From Pterobdella sp. o SKG-2022 (lineage: Eukaryota > Annelida > Clitellata > Hirudinida > Piscicolidae): a DNA stretch of 64,000 nt. A model generated the notes under the pieces. That model was not told the DNA's origin. It saw only the letters and a list, made by a program, of their open reading frames with translations, and ran no database searches. The number at the start of each line of letters is the position of its first letter. The stretch's first letter is position 1. The stretch spans positions 6,062,217 through 6,126,216 of the forward strand of contig OZ038323.1 in assembly GCA_964035795.1 (NCBI GenBank). Direction: 5' to 3'. Shown here piece by piece: positions 1 through 14,521 of the stretch. A program made the position numbers and the translations under genes.

Positions 1-228
1 ACAAATAAAAATTGTATTAAAAAATGCAATCTAAAAAATAATTAAAACTGAAAAAGTATCAAAAAGATCATTTAGATGTTGGAGCAACCTTGTTGTTTGG
101 GATGACTGTGAATTTCATAGTTATTCTTAGTTGTATTGACATAATATATAACTAAATTTCAATATTTTTATTTAATAAACTCATTATTTTGCACATAAAG
201 AATGGTAATTTTTGAAAACGAAGGAAAC

Positions 229-3200
229 CTGAACAGCTGAAAGAAGACACATCTTTGCTTATGTGTTTGAGTTTTTCAATCAACTCTAGTACTTCTTCAT
301 CAGACTTTTCTGTCATTTTCTGTCGTTTAATTTTGTACAATAAAAAATGGCGTTTCATTTTTAAAGCGAGCATTATAAAAATTTAAAAAATTTCTTTTTT
401 AGTAGATTTTAGATACAAAAATAAGCATTTTACCAAAACAACATTTATAGATATTTGCTACCCAAAAAACTAACTATCTTCTTCCGGCTTCCGAAAAGAA
501 TTGAATAATACAGAAATATTACAGTATCTCGTTTAAAATTGTATATTAATGATAATTATGATGATATAAAACGGAAAGTCGACATATCGCACAACAATAC
601 TACGTGATAACATCCTCCGACACAGCACGCAACAACACAATACGCAATAGAACATGATACAACAAAACATCACATTTTTCATCGGTACAGGAGTTTCTCC
701 TCTATCTGCATGCATTTTTTCAGCTGCAGATTCGATGTTCGATGAGCTTGATTCATGCACATTTGCTTCATCTTTCTTTTCCACGTGATCTCCTTGTGAG
801 GTCACTTTATCAGCAACAACCTTATTTTCTTCTGTTTTTTGTAGCCTGTTGGTTTCAAAATTCAAAAAGTTACCTTCACGAAAAAACTTCTCAACGAAAT
901 CCCATTCGAACTATAGCTACAAACCTTTCGCTGTGAGCTCTTTGAAGACGTTTTTGTTTGTTTAAATGATTTTTCCTCATTGCTTCCAACTTACACTTTT
1001 GCATATCCACCTCAATCTTCTCTTCAAAAAAGTCCCACTTTTCCAACACTTTCCCAACCATCCACTCCATCCCTATCAGCAAATTCATGTCCACACTTCC
1101 ATTCTCACTCAAACGACCCACACAAGGTTCCTGCCATGTTCAACATGCTTGAATATTTTATAAAAACTGATTCTATAAATAGTTTACAAGTACTCTATCA
1201 AATCTTACATATTAATTTTTAAAGTATCATTAAATAATAAACTTCTGTAAATATGGCTTCAATAACATGACGCAACATTAAAATGGAAGCCACGTTTAGA
1301 GGTTACCATGCGAGATGAGCTGTTGGTCATGTGAGTCATGAAGGGCAGGTTGAGTTCGTTGAAGATTTCAGTTAAACACATGCAGCCTTCCATGTCCTGT
1401 TTGTTCACCAATCTGTGTCGATCATGCCTCTACGGTGATACTTAATGAAAATGATAAATGCTTATAAATATTGTATTATTTTTCCCTAAAAGTAATGAAA
1501 CTGGCTAGATAAGTCATTTTAAGTGAGCAACACTGTATTCAGTATGAGGTTTGGTGCCTTGAATAAGGAGCTAGGCATTCGACAAAATTTATGACAGCAA
1601 TGTTCAGAATGAAATTATTAAATAAATTTAAAAGTAAATGGATAGTTCATTTTTGAAATTAACGTTGGAAGCTAACGGTTTCAAGTGTTTTGGCTATTTA
1701 ATAAGAAAAGAGCAAAAAAGTACTTTGAAAAAAACATTTAACGCTAGAACAGATGATTTCCAAAGTTTTTGAGCTAAAGGTTGATATGAATATGTCAAAA
1801 GTCATTGAATTGGTATGCTGGAGAATGATGAGAAGACAGAAGATTTCAAGTAGAAAAAGTATTGAAAGATGTTTTGTAAATGAAGTAAGCTTGGGTACCT
1901 CCAGAAAACCGGATTTAGAACCAAGTCTTATTAATCAAGTTGTAACGCATGTTTTGGAGTTCCATGTGTCTATCAGCCCTATTAGTTTTTTCAACTTTGG
2001 GTTTCAGCTTAAACGTAATAAAGAATTCTTCATGTTTTGTTGGAAAATACTTATTTTTCATTAGTTTTTCTACCGACAATTATCTTGTTGCTGGTCATTT
2101 TTCAACCCACCTACTTTAATATTTAATATTTGTCGACCCCTATAGCTCAATGGTTGAGCATTAGACTATTTATCTAAAGTTTCCGCGTTCAATCCCGCGT
2201 GGGCCGACAATTAGCACCTGTTTCACAGTGTGTTTTCGTTACATTAAATTTGTAGCAAGCGCTTTGATCTATAAGGAAAAGCGCTTTATAAATACCGCCT
2301 TACATTACATAAATGAATAGAGCTCACAAAAGAATGGGCTTGAAAATAATGATGGGGTGCATGATCACTTGGTACAACTCCTCTTTCACTTTTTTTAACC
2401 TCTTGCGGTTTGTTCCATCCATCACAAACACTACTCCATGTATCTGTAGTAGTTTGTGTGCGTGTGAATTTGAGTACATTTTTTACTATAAAATTTTTCA
2501 AAAACTACGGATATGTTTTATGATTGCTTTAATTTTTTATAAAATGTTGATAGCTTAGTTAAAAATAAAAATTTTAATTTTTATCATTTTAAAACTCATG
2601 ATAAAATGTATAAACTTCACGCCAAAAGTACACTGCAAACGACCAACCTCAGCGAAGTAGTTGGGCCAGATAGACCTAATGGACTTGCCTCCTCCCACGT
2701 CATACAGCTTCATTGTGAGGTTCTTGCGTTGGGATTCCACATCATACACCTTGAACCCTATTGTTGGAGCCTCTTCGTCGTCTGCTTCCTCTGCTCATTT
2801 ATTTACGTTGTGCTTTAGCTTAAAGCTTCCTACCTCATTGACCAAAAATTCAAGTACGTATAATTCTCAATAAACACTTTTCCAATGCTTCATTTTATTT
2901 TTAAAATAAATTTTATCAAAATATTGCTACGAAAATCCTCTTCAAACAACTGCTTGCATCAAAAGCATTTAATGGAAGACGATCACAAGGATGATTTGTA
3001 TAAATACCTTATAAAGTTTCAAGCCCTAATTTGGAAATATTAAGTCTGGTATCAACTCGAAGATTGTTGGTAATGTATGTATTGGAATCAACCATCAGTG
3101 ACTCCAAATTGGGGTTTCGGTAACACAATAGGTATGTTTCACAAGGCGCTAGTTCTTGTGCAATGTGTAATAGAAGCAACAATTTCGTAATGAGATAAAT

Positions 3201-4002
3201 AATCAGGTATTATTTTTTGCCAGCAATAGAACCTCGGTAAAGTTGATCAAGTTAAGCCCCCTTAGAAATTAACTAAAGAAAAATTTCGTAAAAATAGAGA
3301 CCACGTTAATGATATATTGAAACGTCTTCATCACGATGCAACAAAGTTTTGATAGAAATGGTTAAGTGAATCACATTTGTCAAGTAAACTTTAAAAAACT
3401 TCAAAAAACGCAATTTGCTTCAACCACAAAGAATAAAAAATGTGGGAAAGCTGAAAAATATGTTGAAATCGGCATAAAGCTATTAAGTACTGTTTCATAG
3501 TTATTGTCAGCCTCATCGGATTGAAACGTACAGTAATTCTCATGAGTAAAACCCTAACCCTAAAATTTTGCAGTTTTGCGCATGCTTAAAACCTATCTCG
3601 TAGATTTATTGAGTATTGTTTATAGCTTAACTCAGGAACTTTTAGCACTTATGATGTAGTACATGTGTCTCACATAACAGGTATATTACAACAATTGGTT
3701 TGCAGTAGTGAGAAAATGGTGAAAATCCTGTTTTTGTGTATAACTCAAAACTCAAGTCCTTCGAAATCACAGTGAAGCTCAAATAAGTTCAAATATGTTT
3801 GACCATCAACACACCTACCTCCAACAAGAGTCTTAGCAACGGTAGTCTTCCCTGCGTTGTCCAAACCGAACAATGCCAGACGAATGATTTTCCTTACAAG
3901 TTTGATAAAAAAAAATTTATTTTATGTGGTTCAATACGGAATGACAACCAACTTTTTGTGCCTTTGCTTTTGCTTTTGAATGAAACTAGCACAAACACCC
4001 AT
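229..4002 (-). CDS. ARL13B: ARL13B-like ciliary small GTPase (3' end off window)
   Basis: Spliced minus-strand gene. Exons: 4002-3953, 3892-3819, 2790-2648, 2443-2328, 1412-1307, 1130-925, 845-689 and probably 319-229; phases agree throughout. The G domain is clear: P-loop GLDNAGKT (about residues 26-33), switch I APTIGF, a DVGGGK motif in place of the usual DxxGQ, and NKQD. The lack of the switch II Gln is typical of ARL13. The segment IRSIWPNYFAE also fits the family. After the G domain comes a charged, coiled-coil-like region (exon at 1130-925) and a hydrophilic tail, as in ARL13B. The product starts MGVC, so N-terminal lipidation (Gly2 and/or Cys4) is plausible; known ARL13B proteins are palmitoylated near the N-terminus and act in the ciliary membrane as the ARL3 exchange factor. 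The first intron is only 60 bp with a weak donor (AA|GTTGGT), so exon 1 is the least certain part, together with the last exon listed. Confidence 0.85.
1515..1930 (+). mobile_element. Decayed non-LTR retrotransposon RT fragment
   Basis: Inside an ARL13B intron. The stretch near 1540-1565 matches at DNA level the better-preserved reverse-transcriptase remnant at 13255-13830, in the part that corresponds to the YGSEVWCL-type motif of the RT C-terminal region. A shared run aaaaccggattta follows in both. Frames are broken throughout, so this is a dead copy. The boundaries are approximate. Confidence 0.45.
2131..2310 (+). mobile_element. tRNA-derived SINE-like element
   Basis: The head resembles a tRNA, with A-box-like tagctcaatggttgagca and B-box-like gttcaatcc. 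It is followed by a tail that can fold as a hairpin (aagcgctttgat ... aaaagcgctt). A diverged relative with the same order of parts lies at 15048-15212. The anticodon arm is poor and the head runs into the conserved tail, so this is a SINE, not a functional tRNA gene. It lies in an ARL13B intron. Confidence 0.65.
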
Positions 4003-5606
<1,604 letters not shown>

Positions 5607-8600
5607 ATGAATATGGATGGTTTAGAAAATTCCTTCTTAATTCTCAAAACAAACTTTAAAGACTTCTTTAACTTACTAAAAGTCTCACAAGAATCATTTT
5701 ATCCCACCAATCATAAAGAATTGTTATCTCATTTGGAGTTCATCAAAAGGAATGTGGTATTAAGCAATTGTTTCCAGTTGATCACTCTCAGCAGGTACAT
5801 AACTAACCTATTCATAATAATTGGTTGTTGTTAAAAGCTAACACTATAGTTTCAGATGTTTTGTGAGACTGTCTCATAAATTTCTCATCACATGGTGCCG
5901 ACAACAGTTGCCACAAAATGTGGACATATGTATTGAACTTGTGAGATGCCTTTATAACATCACAAATGTTGGTAAGCTGCATGGATGGCTGAATGAAGGT
6001 GTGGAGGAGGAAAGTGGATTGATGAATGAGGAAGATAGAAAGAAAAATGTAGAAGTTCAAAAGAAGACTCAATGGAAGAAATTATTAAAAAACAAAAAAT
6101 TATTTGAATGCATCATCGAGGTCTCATTATTTTCATTTTTGCACTTATTAACTATAGCTATAAAGTGGATTATATCAGCATTCAACTTAATTTTCACAGC
6201 TTGTGATGGTTAGCAATAACAAACAAATCAAGTCTCTTTCTGCAGCTTGGCTTTATATCAACATGATCAATAATGATGAAAAACACAGTACTATTAAAAA
6301 AGAAATAAATGATGGTAAATTAGCAACAGCCATTGATGATGTAGTGTGTGGTGGGCTAGGGAAAATAGAGAATACTAATAAAAACATTTTAAAACTTCTA
6401 AATATTGAGTATGAAGAAGAAGAAGAAGAAGAAGAAGAAGAAGAAGATTTTGATGATAATTACATTGAATATAAGGATGAATTTTTTGATCATGGTGGTG
6501 GTGGGGGTATTAAAACGATGGCACTTTTGGTGCGGGAATTGACAGAGATTTTGATGGAAGATAGGGTTGACTCAGAGTGGAGGTATAAGATATTCAATTA
6601 AAATCATTTGATAAGATATTGCTCCATTAAAATAAAATCCATTCAAAAAATAGTTTTAAAAACATATTCAAGCTCAGAATTCTATTTAAATAACATTGTT
6701 TCACTTATCATTTTTAAGCTAATGATAATCAAACAGCTCATATATTTTGAAACACTTGTTGAGCACCAATGACATGATGAGTGTAGTCTGTTGTCATCTA
6801 CCTTCTAAACACGTGTGTGTGTGTTTGTGTGTTTGTCTTGATGTGGATTTTTCAATAATATATCCATATAATAAAACCACTTTTGGAAGAGTATTTAGTT
6901 TTATTTCATCAATATGGGGTTGATAAGAAATCAAGAAACTTTCTCATACGATTTACATGAGATTCACAAGTTATGTTAAAACAAACTCTATTCATGTGTT
7001 CACATCTAACAGAATGATGTTGTTGGAGCTGATGAGAGATATGATGCAAGAAGAAAAACTCACAGGTGACGTGATACTACCAATACACATACTCATGATT
7101 ATCATATTCTTAAATAATACTTTATAAATGTAGTTATCAAAAGTAAAAGAATATCATTAGCTAAATTATTTTTATTTTTCGAGATTAATCAATTTTTCAC
7201 CAAGAATTTCAACTAAATTTTAACTGAAGTTCAACATTGATCCACAACAGATGCACACATAAGATGGGTCACACACACAATCCAGCTGAGCAATCATGAC
7301 AAGGTGTCTCGAGTTAATCATCACTCTCATCATTTCAATATGGTTTCAATCTTTCTCTTTCATGGAGTCACCAACTTTTTTTCCTGACTTTTGCTCTAAT
7401 GCCATTTCATTTTTTATATCTTATAATGAGTACAGTTTGAAAATACTTGTTTCCCATCGTGTTTTTTCAACTTTGACTCTCTTTTCTTCTCGTCTTTAAT
7501 TTCAAAATTTCACCTGCTTTAGGCACTACAATTTTCCTCCCTTACAATGTTGTCCACCCATCAAAATCTTTTGCTTTGCAATCCCAATAATGATAATTTT
7601 CAATCCCAATCTAATTCTTCATTGCTCACTCTATCCGTCTTTTTCTTCTCAATTTATTCTCGTTGATGGATTCTACCACTCAAATGTCATGTCAGGTTTC
7701 ACACATTTTTCACGAAGTTATCCTTAATGCTACAGAAGTTTTATTCACCTTATAGGATAGAAGACATAATACCATCAGACCAGACCTAGCTGATAGTTCA
7801 TTTTCTTCACTCACAAGATATATAGCTCCTCAGATGAAAGAAACTCTAAGTTACTAAACCATCTCAAACCCCTGTTTTCAAGCATTCCATTATCCCTGTA
7901 AGACACCTCACCACACTGCTCATGAAATTCTTCTTGTACCGCTTAACCTCTTTACGTCCATCTCCATGCAACTGGTTTCATCATTATCAGCCTTGATTTT
8001 TAAGATGAGGTAGAAGATAGATTGATTGAGTGATAATAATAAAAATAATAATACTTATAAGGAAGTGAAAAAAGAGTTATGGATGTGTATATGTGACTTC
8101 ACGTGCAACAAACACAAATGCTTTCGTCATTTCCTCATACATACTCTTGGTAAAACCGTTTCTGTAATGTGTTCTTATAAGGATTGCAACATTTTATTAA
8201 ATGGATATTTTTTCTTATGGTTACTATTACTTTTTCAATTATTTAATCGTGGTATTTAATAATAATAATTTTTTTATCACATTTTCATAAGAAAATACTT
8301 GTGAGTTCAAGTTTTCTAAGTATTATATTTTAACCCTCTACATAGACAACCTCAAAAAGCTACAAGAAAAAGAAAATAAAACAAAAGATAATGAAGGTAA
8401 CTAATTCTTGACATTTAATATAAAAATATATCAAACATTGAAAACTTAATTTGCAATATAACTCTTCAAATAGAAGTTGAAATATCAATAAAAATTGAGA
8501 ACAGGTTTTTCTAGAAAATACATATCGCCAATTAATTGAAAGTACCTCTTATTATCACCAATCATTTTTCTAATCTACAGATGCCTCGGTATTGAAAAGG

Positions 8601-9699
8601 TGTATGTTACAAGTGGTAGCTAACCTTTTGCATGTGGTTGAGGAAGCATGTGATTTGGTGGGTGAGGTGGTGGTGGGTGGGTAAGAGGGTGTGTGAATGA
8701 GATGGTAGACGGATGAAATGGTCTGTGGGTGGTGAAGGGATGGGTAGATGAGGAGGTGAGTAGCTGGAGTGATGGATGGATGAAGTGGTAGTGGGTAGGT
8801 GAAGTGGTCATTTTCATTCAGTCATTAATTTATTTTTGAAAACTCACTTCATGCCTGATTGGTAATGACATCAAACTGCGCCAAACTTAGCGTCTTCAAT
8901 TAGAGGCTGCTTTTCTGTTATTACATGGATGGGAGCCGGTATCGACAAACCGATACTCTATTATCGTTGACATTTGGCTTAGTGAATGATTCTTTTTTTT
9001 ATTGACAATGGCAATGCAAACTGCCCGAAAATGGCAAACGATGGATCTTGAATTCGATATATCAAGTCTTACGTTAGTTCGGGCTGACAGTTTATAAGTA
9101 TTTGAGCCAAATAAATGGCTCATTTCATAAATTACTCTATAGTAGTATCAATAATTTAGGCCGACTGCTGTTAACCCTAGTAACTGGAGCATGTACAGCA
9201 ATATAATCTAATTAGATCAATATTAATTTAGTTTAGTTGTAATTTGTGATTTTTTAAACAATTTTATTGGTTATTTGTATACTACCAGAATATTGATGAT
9301 GGAGCGTGTTGAATATGGTGTATATTATTTTACTATGATCACGTTGGTACTCAGGTGCGGGAAAAGGACCACATCAGCACTATCCTGCAATGCACCAACA
9401 TCGATCCACTCTCTCCTGGTTAACTTTTTTTCATTAAATGTTCTTGGTGTCAATCTTTAGGTATTAAACGTAATCATTAATAATGCGATACAAACCGTAA
9501 TTTTGACCACACAGTTTCGCAGCAGTGGGCGTTGTTCGCTATCCACAATCTTTGCGTCAACAACATAGATAATCAGAATTACATCGCTAGTTTAAAATTA
9601 GAACGTCAAAATGACTTGACCAATCAACTGCTAGACGTGGGTTTAAGGGTTGAATTGGTAGATGGTAAGATGAAGTTTTATAATGACGGGGAGCGTTGA
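5607..9699 (+). CDS. ATXN10: Ataxin-10-like protein, copy 1
   Basis: Supported exons: 5607-5794, 5856-6120, 6200-6582, 7013-7065, 7251-7303, 8346-8396, 8581-8657, 9355-9418 and 9515-9699 (stop TGA). The C-terminal part fits the ataxin-10 domain: REKDHISTILQCTN, then QQWALFAIHNLCVNN, then the short tail after the last helical repeat. The upstream exon ASVLKRCMLQVVANLL gives the preceding repeat. The N-terminal half is more diverged and contains a Glu run (near 6410-6445) and a Gly run (6495-6508) in the 6200-6582 exon. Phases do not join between 7303 and 8346, so at least one exon there is not resolved. Ataxin-10 is an armadillo-like repeat protein linked to cytokinesis and to ciliary protein complexes. 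The gene ends 290 bp before the capping protein start on the same strand. Confidence 0.75.
8654..8812. repeat. G-rich imperfect GGTG/GATG tract
   Basis: A purine/G-rich, low-complexity stretch in an ATXN10-like intron, starting right at the donor of the 8581-8657 exon. It is built of variants of ggtg, gatg and gagg. Copy 2 is at 21099-21257. Confidence 0.7.
8880..9125. other. Higher-complexity intronic segment of unknown origin
   Basis: Within an ATXN10-like intron, less AT-rich than its surroundings and open in frames on both strands. It includes a small inverted repeat (ggtatcg / cgatac) at about 8938-8955. No family was recognised. It could be an old transposon remnant. Confidence 0.25.
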
Positions 9700-9988
9700 T
9701 TTTTTTCAAATTTCATGTCATTTCAATTTTTCCGTGCTTTTTTTGTAATAAATTTGTGAAAGTTTTCAAATTTGCGAATTTTTGGTTTATGAATAGAAGT
9801 AATTGTTATATGTATAGTGAATAAGTGTAAACGTCTTTTAAAGAAAAAAGTATTGTTTTTTAAAAATTCCATTATGAAATAATATTTTTTAGAAATAAAA
9901 TTTTGAATGAAAAGTAATGTAAATAGTGATTCATAGTCAATTATGCTTTCTTTGCGAATTAGACCAATCAAAACATTTGCTCAGTAAA

Positions 9989-12900
9989 ATGGCGAACTTT
10001 GACGAAGAAAATGACAAGGTGGGATTATTCATTTAATTCATTTTTCAACCATATTCGTTTTTGAATAGAATTTTAAATGAAGGAATTTGCTTTTAGGTCA
10101 GTTTAGGTATCTGCATCTCTACTTCCTGTTGATGTAGTTTAAGGATGTTTATTGTCTTGAGACCATACTTGAAAAATCTGAAATTCAAAAATTTTGATTA
10201 ATGATTTTTTAAAACAAGTTTTTCAGGCTTTTTACTCAATGCAATTCTTTATTTTTGAGATATTTCAAAAGAATATGACTAGAGATGTTAAACTACTGTG
10301 AAAAATTATGGTTCACTTTGAAAAATGATCAGTCTTTTTGAATAAATTTATAGCAAATCATATAATTCTATTTTTCAATGCTTTTTTAATTTTTTCCATC
10401 TACATATCAGCATCATGTTTTATCTTTTTTTTCAAGAATTTTCAAACTTTTTCTATCAATTAGTTTAATTAAATTTATTTCTTCATTCCAAACTTCATGT
10501 CTGTAACTTGATAAGTAATCAGAGTTCCAAATCTCAATTTACTCAGCAATTTCTTTCTTACCTAATCAGCCTCTTAAACGCTTAGGATTTTCTCAGTAGC
10601 TTCAAACACATTTTTGCTTCATTTGTCAAAGGTCATGCTTGCTAGTACAGTATTTTTTATGAAGATCATTTTTAAAACCACACATTGGATAGGTAGAATA
10701 AACAGCAATCTAAGAAGATCCCATTAGATGATTCCATATCTTTGTCCATTCATGCTTGTTATGTAAACTTTACATCCTAGAAGATTTTCATTTTTAAACA
10801 GAAGATATATGGCTATCTTTCAATTAGAATATGCATTATTAGAATAACAGTTGTATTCTCACTTTCCATTTTCAGTAATTATTGAATCAATAATCAGTTC
10901 ATGAGAGCAAATAAAGTGAAATTAAATGGTCTTAAAGGAAAATAAACAGCCACTTATCTTTCAATTATACAATAATTTAAATTAGACTAAAAATATCATT
11001 ATTTTCATTCCACAGCAGAACACAGGAAATACCAAAGAGGAGGTAATGAAGTCATTTCTTCTGAATGCTCCTCCTGGTGAATTTGTCGAGGTTTTCTGTG
11101 GTAAGTATGATAACCTTCTCATCATCATAGTAGTCATTATATCCTCTATAGTATTGGTCATTATATTCATCACCATTTGAATAATATTAACATTGATATT
11201 ACCAATTTATCATTGAAGGAAATTTCTGAATTTTTATAATTTTTAAAGGCGTGGTTTTCCATTCAATTTTTTAAGCAATTTTAGTACAAACATTCTGAAA
11301 AAATTAGTTTTATGACAAAAAAATTGTCTACTTTTGAATTTTTTGGTCACATTCAAATAATAACGATAAACACCAAAAAACAAAGGTATTAAAAATAACT
11401 CATAATAAATTATATTAATTATTCTCTCAATGATGGTTTCCTAGAATTCAAAAAGCTTCATGAATGTATAAAACTTTGGAAACCATTTTATTTTTCACTG
11501 TTTGTTCGCATATTAAAAATTGCCTGAAACTCTCAAAGTTAATGCCATTAAAGTTTTATTCTTAATTGTATTAATTGCTGCTTAAATAGAATCAATCATA
11601 CACACATAAAACTGCTAGTATAGTTAAATCTATCCTGCACACATCAGCTGTGAGAACACTGGTGAAGGATGACGCCATTATCAAGTCTGAGGCACCCAGG
11701 TGGTTCAAATAATCAATATCAAATATAGCTTTAAAATGAATCTTTCAAAAAACACCTCTTTATATAAAAATCAAGACAAAGTGAAAATTTGACTGACTGA
11801 TCATCATATTATTAATAGTTTTTAAGAAATAATGATAATTGAAATAGCAATTTGGTATCATATCAGGATGATAGCGGAGTACAACAAGGATCAGTTTACA
11901 CCATGTCTGATTGAAGGACAAGAACACCAGGTGGCCACTCTTAGGGATCAACTTCATAATGATCATCACCTCATTACTTAATTTCATGTTGAATTATATC
12001 CAACTTAGTACTTTGAGGTTGTTTTTCTGTTAAATTTTATATTACAATCAACTGTGATAAAGGTTATTGAAGGACCTCTTATCTTGATATTTCTATTATT
12101 AGGTTTACTAAATAATCTCAGTTGACAATGGAAAAGATAATTGTCTATGGGAAGACTAGATTTTGAATTGTCACTAAATCGCATGTTAGCCTAAGCTAGC
12201 ATTCCTATTAAGCATTGAGAATATAAACCGTCATTTTTAAATTTTCGATTTGAGAAATAATCATCTAGCTGCTGTTCACCTCAGTTACCGAAACATGTAA
12301 AGACTATAATTCAATTGAGAAGAAAATAGGAATGACAGGAATAAAAAAAATTTAATATTATGTAATGAAAACTGATAAATCCTTTGTTAGACGTTGATCA
12401 CAGAGCATGGAAATCTGGGTTCAGGAAGGTTCTTCGACCCAAGAACCAACAAGTCTTTCAAGTATCCACTAGTCATTTTGAATACTAGTTTTTTTTTCAT
12501 TATTTGTTCTAGCTTTTGAATAAAATGCATAAAATCGATGAAAAAATGCGTAACATGCAGCATGCTTGTTCCACCAGATACGAGTTCATCAAGAAGCTGG
12601 TGTCTGACGTGAGTGACCACCACGAAAGACAGGAAGGGGAAGAGTGGCGCAAAGCTTTGGAGGAACAAGTGACCACTTACGTGAGCAATCAGTTTGGTGA
12701 GGGAGGGGCTTCAAGTACATACGTCAAAAAACAAGATGGCGAGCTGTTGTTGATTGTGTGCATTGAGAGCCACCAGTACAACGCCAATAATTACTGGTAC
12801 ACATCCTCTCTGCTTCAAATAGCAGTACTAAAAAATGAAAATCCGTATAAAAGCGAATTTTAAAATTCAAAACAAACCACGAAGGAATGGCAAGTGGCGC

Positions 12901-14521
12901 TCGCAGTGGTCTGCAAAGATAAGACCCTCTGAAGACGCAGCTCAGTTGGTGGGTCTCATGAAAATACAGGTCTGCCAGTGTTCCATGCAGTTTATTGCTG
13001 AAACTAATAGTGTTTTTCAACCCTTGTAATACTAATATTGGTTATAGTAATTAATAAAAAAATTTGTTTGATGTATTTAAGAATTAATATTTTGACGACT
13101 AAAGTAGATAAGTGGTTTAGTACATAGTGTTCAGAGAAGTAAAGAAGATCCATGTAGATTTTGCAGTGAATTACTCACTAATGCATTCAAAGTGCAACTT
13201 TTTAATCTTTATGCAATGGTATTGAAACATTGTATTCTTTTCTGTACTTGGAAAGTGAAGTAGATTTGAGCGGGGATTGCAAGGCAGGGCTAACTGCGAG
13301 AATGAGAGCAGTTTGGGCGAGATTTATAGAATTTGGTTATGTTTAATCATCTAAGAATTCTTTATTTGAAATAATAGCACGAGTTTGTTCAAGTTGTTTT
13401 AGACCAGCTATGCTATTTGGAAGTGAGGTCTGGTGTCTTGAACAAAATGAGTTTGATATTCTGAAAGGAACACAAAAAGCTATGATAAGAGTGATTTTCA
13501 TAGTAGAGTTATCAGAGGTTTAAAATTAGATATTTAACTGATAGATTAGTTATAAAAAAACATTAGTCATTGGCTAAGGGTGTGAGGTGGTTTGGTCATG
13601 AAATGGAGAGAGTGAAGTGAAAGTATTGGTAGCATTCGATTTTAAAATAGACGGGAAGTTAAACGGAAGATAAAATAGTTTCAGAAATTATTAAGGTTTT
13701 TTTTAAAGACAGGAAGAAATAGAGATTAGAAATATATAAAAGATGCAAAAAAATTTTTCAATGGAGTAAACCTGGCCATTTTTGTATAGTGGGCATAAAA
13801 CCGGATTTAAAACCTTGCTATTTATCTTTAACAATTTTTTTACGTAGGTTTATAGAAGAACATCTACCTTTCATCTCCATCTTATTAATATTGTGTACAA
13901 AATAAAGCAATCAACCAAAACTCCTCCATCTGAAGGTGCACTACTTTGAAGATGGGAACGTGCAACTGATGTCATCCAAGGAGCACGAAACCACCATTCC
14001 TATCACTGTATGTACCTGTGTGTGCTTGTATGTATCTGTATGTGTGTTTGTATTCATCTGTTTTTTAGCTTTTACATCGACAATATGTATACAAAATATT
14101 CAAAACATTATTTTTGTTACTCAAAATGCTCTAAAATTTATATTTTCGAATTATATTCATTACAACAAATATGGACAGAATGAAAAGGAAGTTGCCAAGG
14201 CGTTTGTGTCAGTGATCAACCGCGTCGAAAATGAGTACCAGGTGGGTTTTGTAGCATTCAAACACCTCACATCTACCAGCACATTATTACGGTCATCAAT
14301 AGAGTTGCACAAGATATATTCGAATCATCAAATTCATAGCAAAGATAAAAAAGGATTCAATAAATGATTTTCAGGTGGCCATTTCAGAAAACTACCAAAG
14401 CATGTCGAGCACTACGTTTAAGGCGCTCAGAAGGACATTGCCAGTGACGAGAAACAAAATCGACTGGGATAAAATCACTTCTTATAAAATTGCTTCAGAA
14501 CTTTCTCACGCTAACGAGTGA
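9989..14521 (+). CDS. CAPZA: F-actin capping protein subunit alpha, copy 1
   Basis: Ten exons with matching phases: 9989-10018, 11016-11100, 11648-11699, 11867-11930, 12391-12471, 12513-12796, 12885-12969, 13936-14007, 14179-14241 and 14375-14521. They encode about 320 residues, against about 286 in vertebrates. Family landmarks in order: [89 protein letters not shown], and the C-terminal [19 protein letters not shown] and [16 protein letters not shown]. The last part contains the alpha tentacle region that binds barbed ends. The protein pairs with the beta subunit to cap actin filament barbed ends. The extra length is mostly a charged insertion before [10 protein letters not shown] (12513 exon). 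The 12471 donor (CTA|GTCATT) is the weakest junction. Confidence 0.93.
13255..13830 (+). mobile_element. Decayed non-LTR retrotransposon (RT C-terminal part)
   Basis: Lies in the CAPZA intron 12970-13935. Conceptual frames show [18 protein letters not shown], then [15 protein letters not shown], then AMIRVIF, the order seen at the C-terminal side of LINE-type reverse transcriptases, broken by stops. No intact endonuclease or RT core is present. Copy 2 is at 25700-26275. Confidence 0.7.

Noticed and set aside
2131..2210. tRNA gene candidate
   Set aside because: A- and B-box-like parts are present, but the arms do not pair well and a conserved non-tRNA tail follows; called a SINE.
3549..3565. 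Telomere-like accctaaccctaaa run (also at 16066)
   Set aside because: Only two units inside an ARL13B intron; too short to be a telomeric array or a fusion point.
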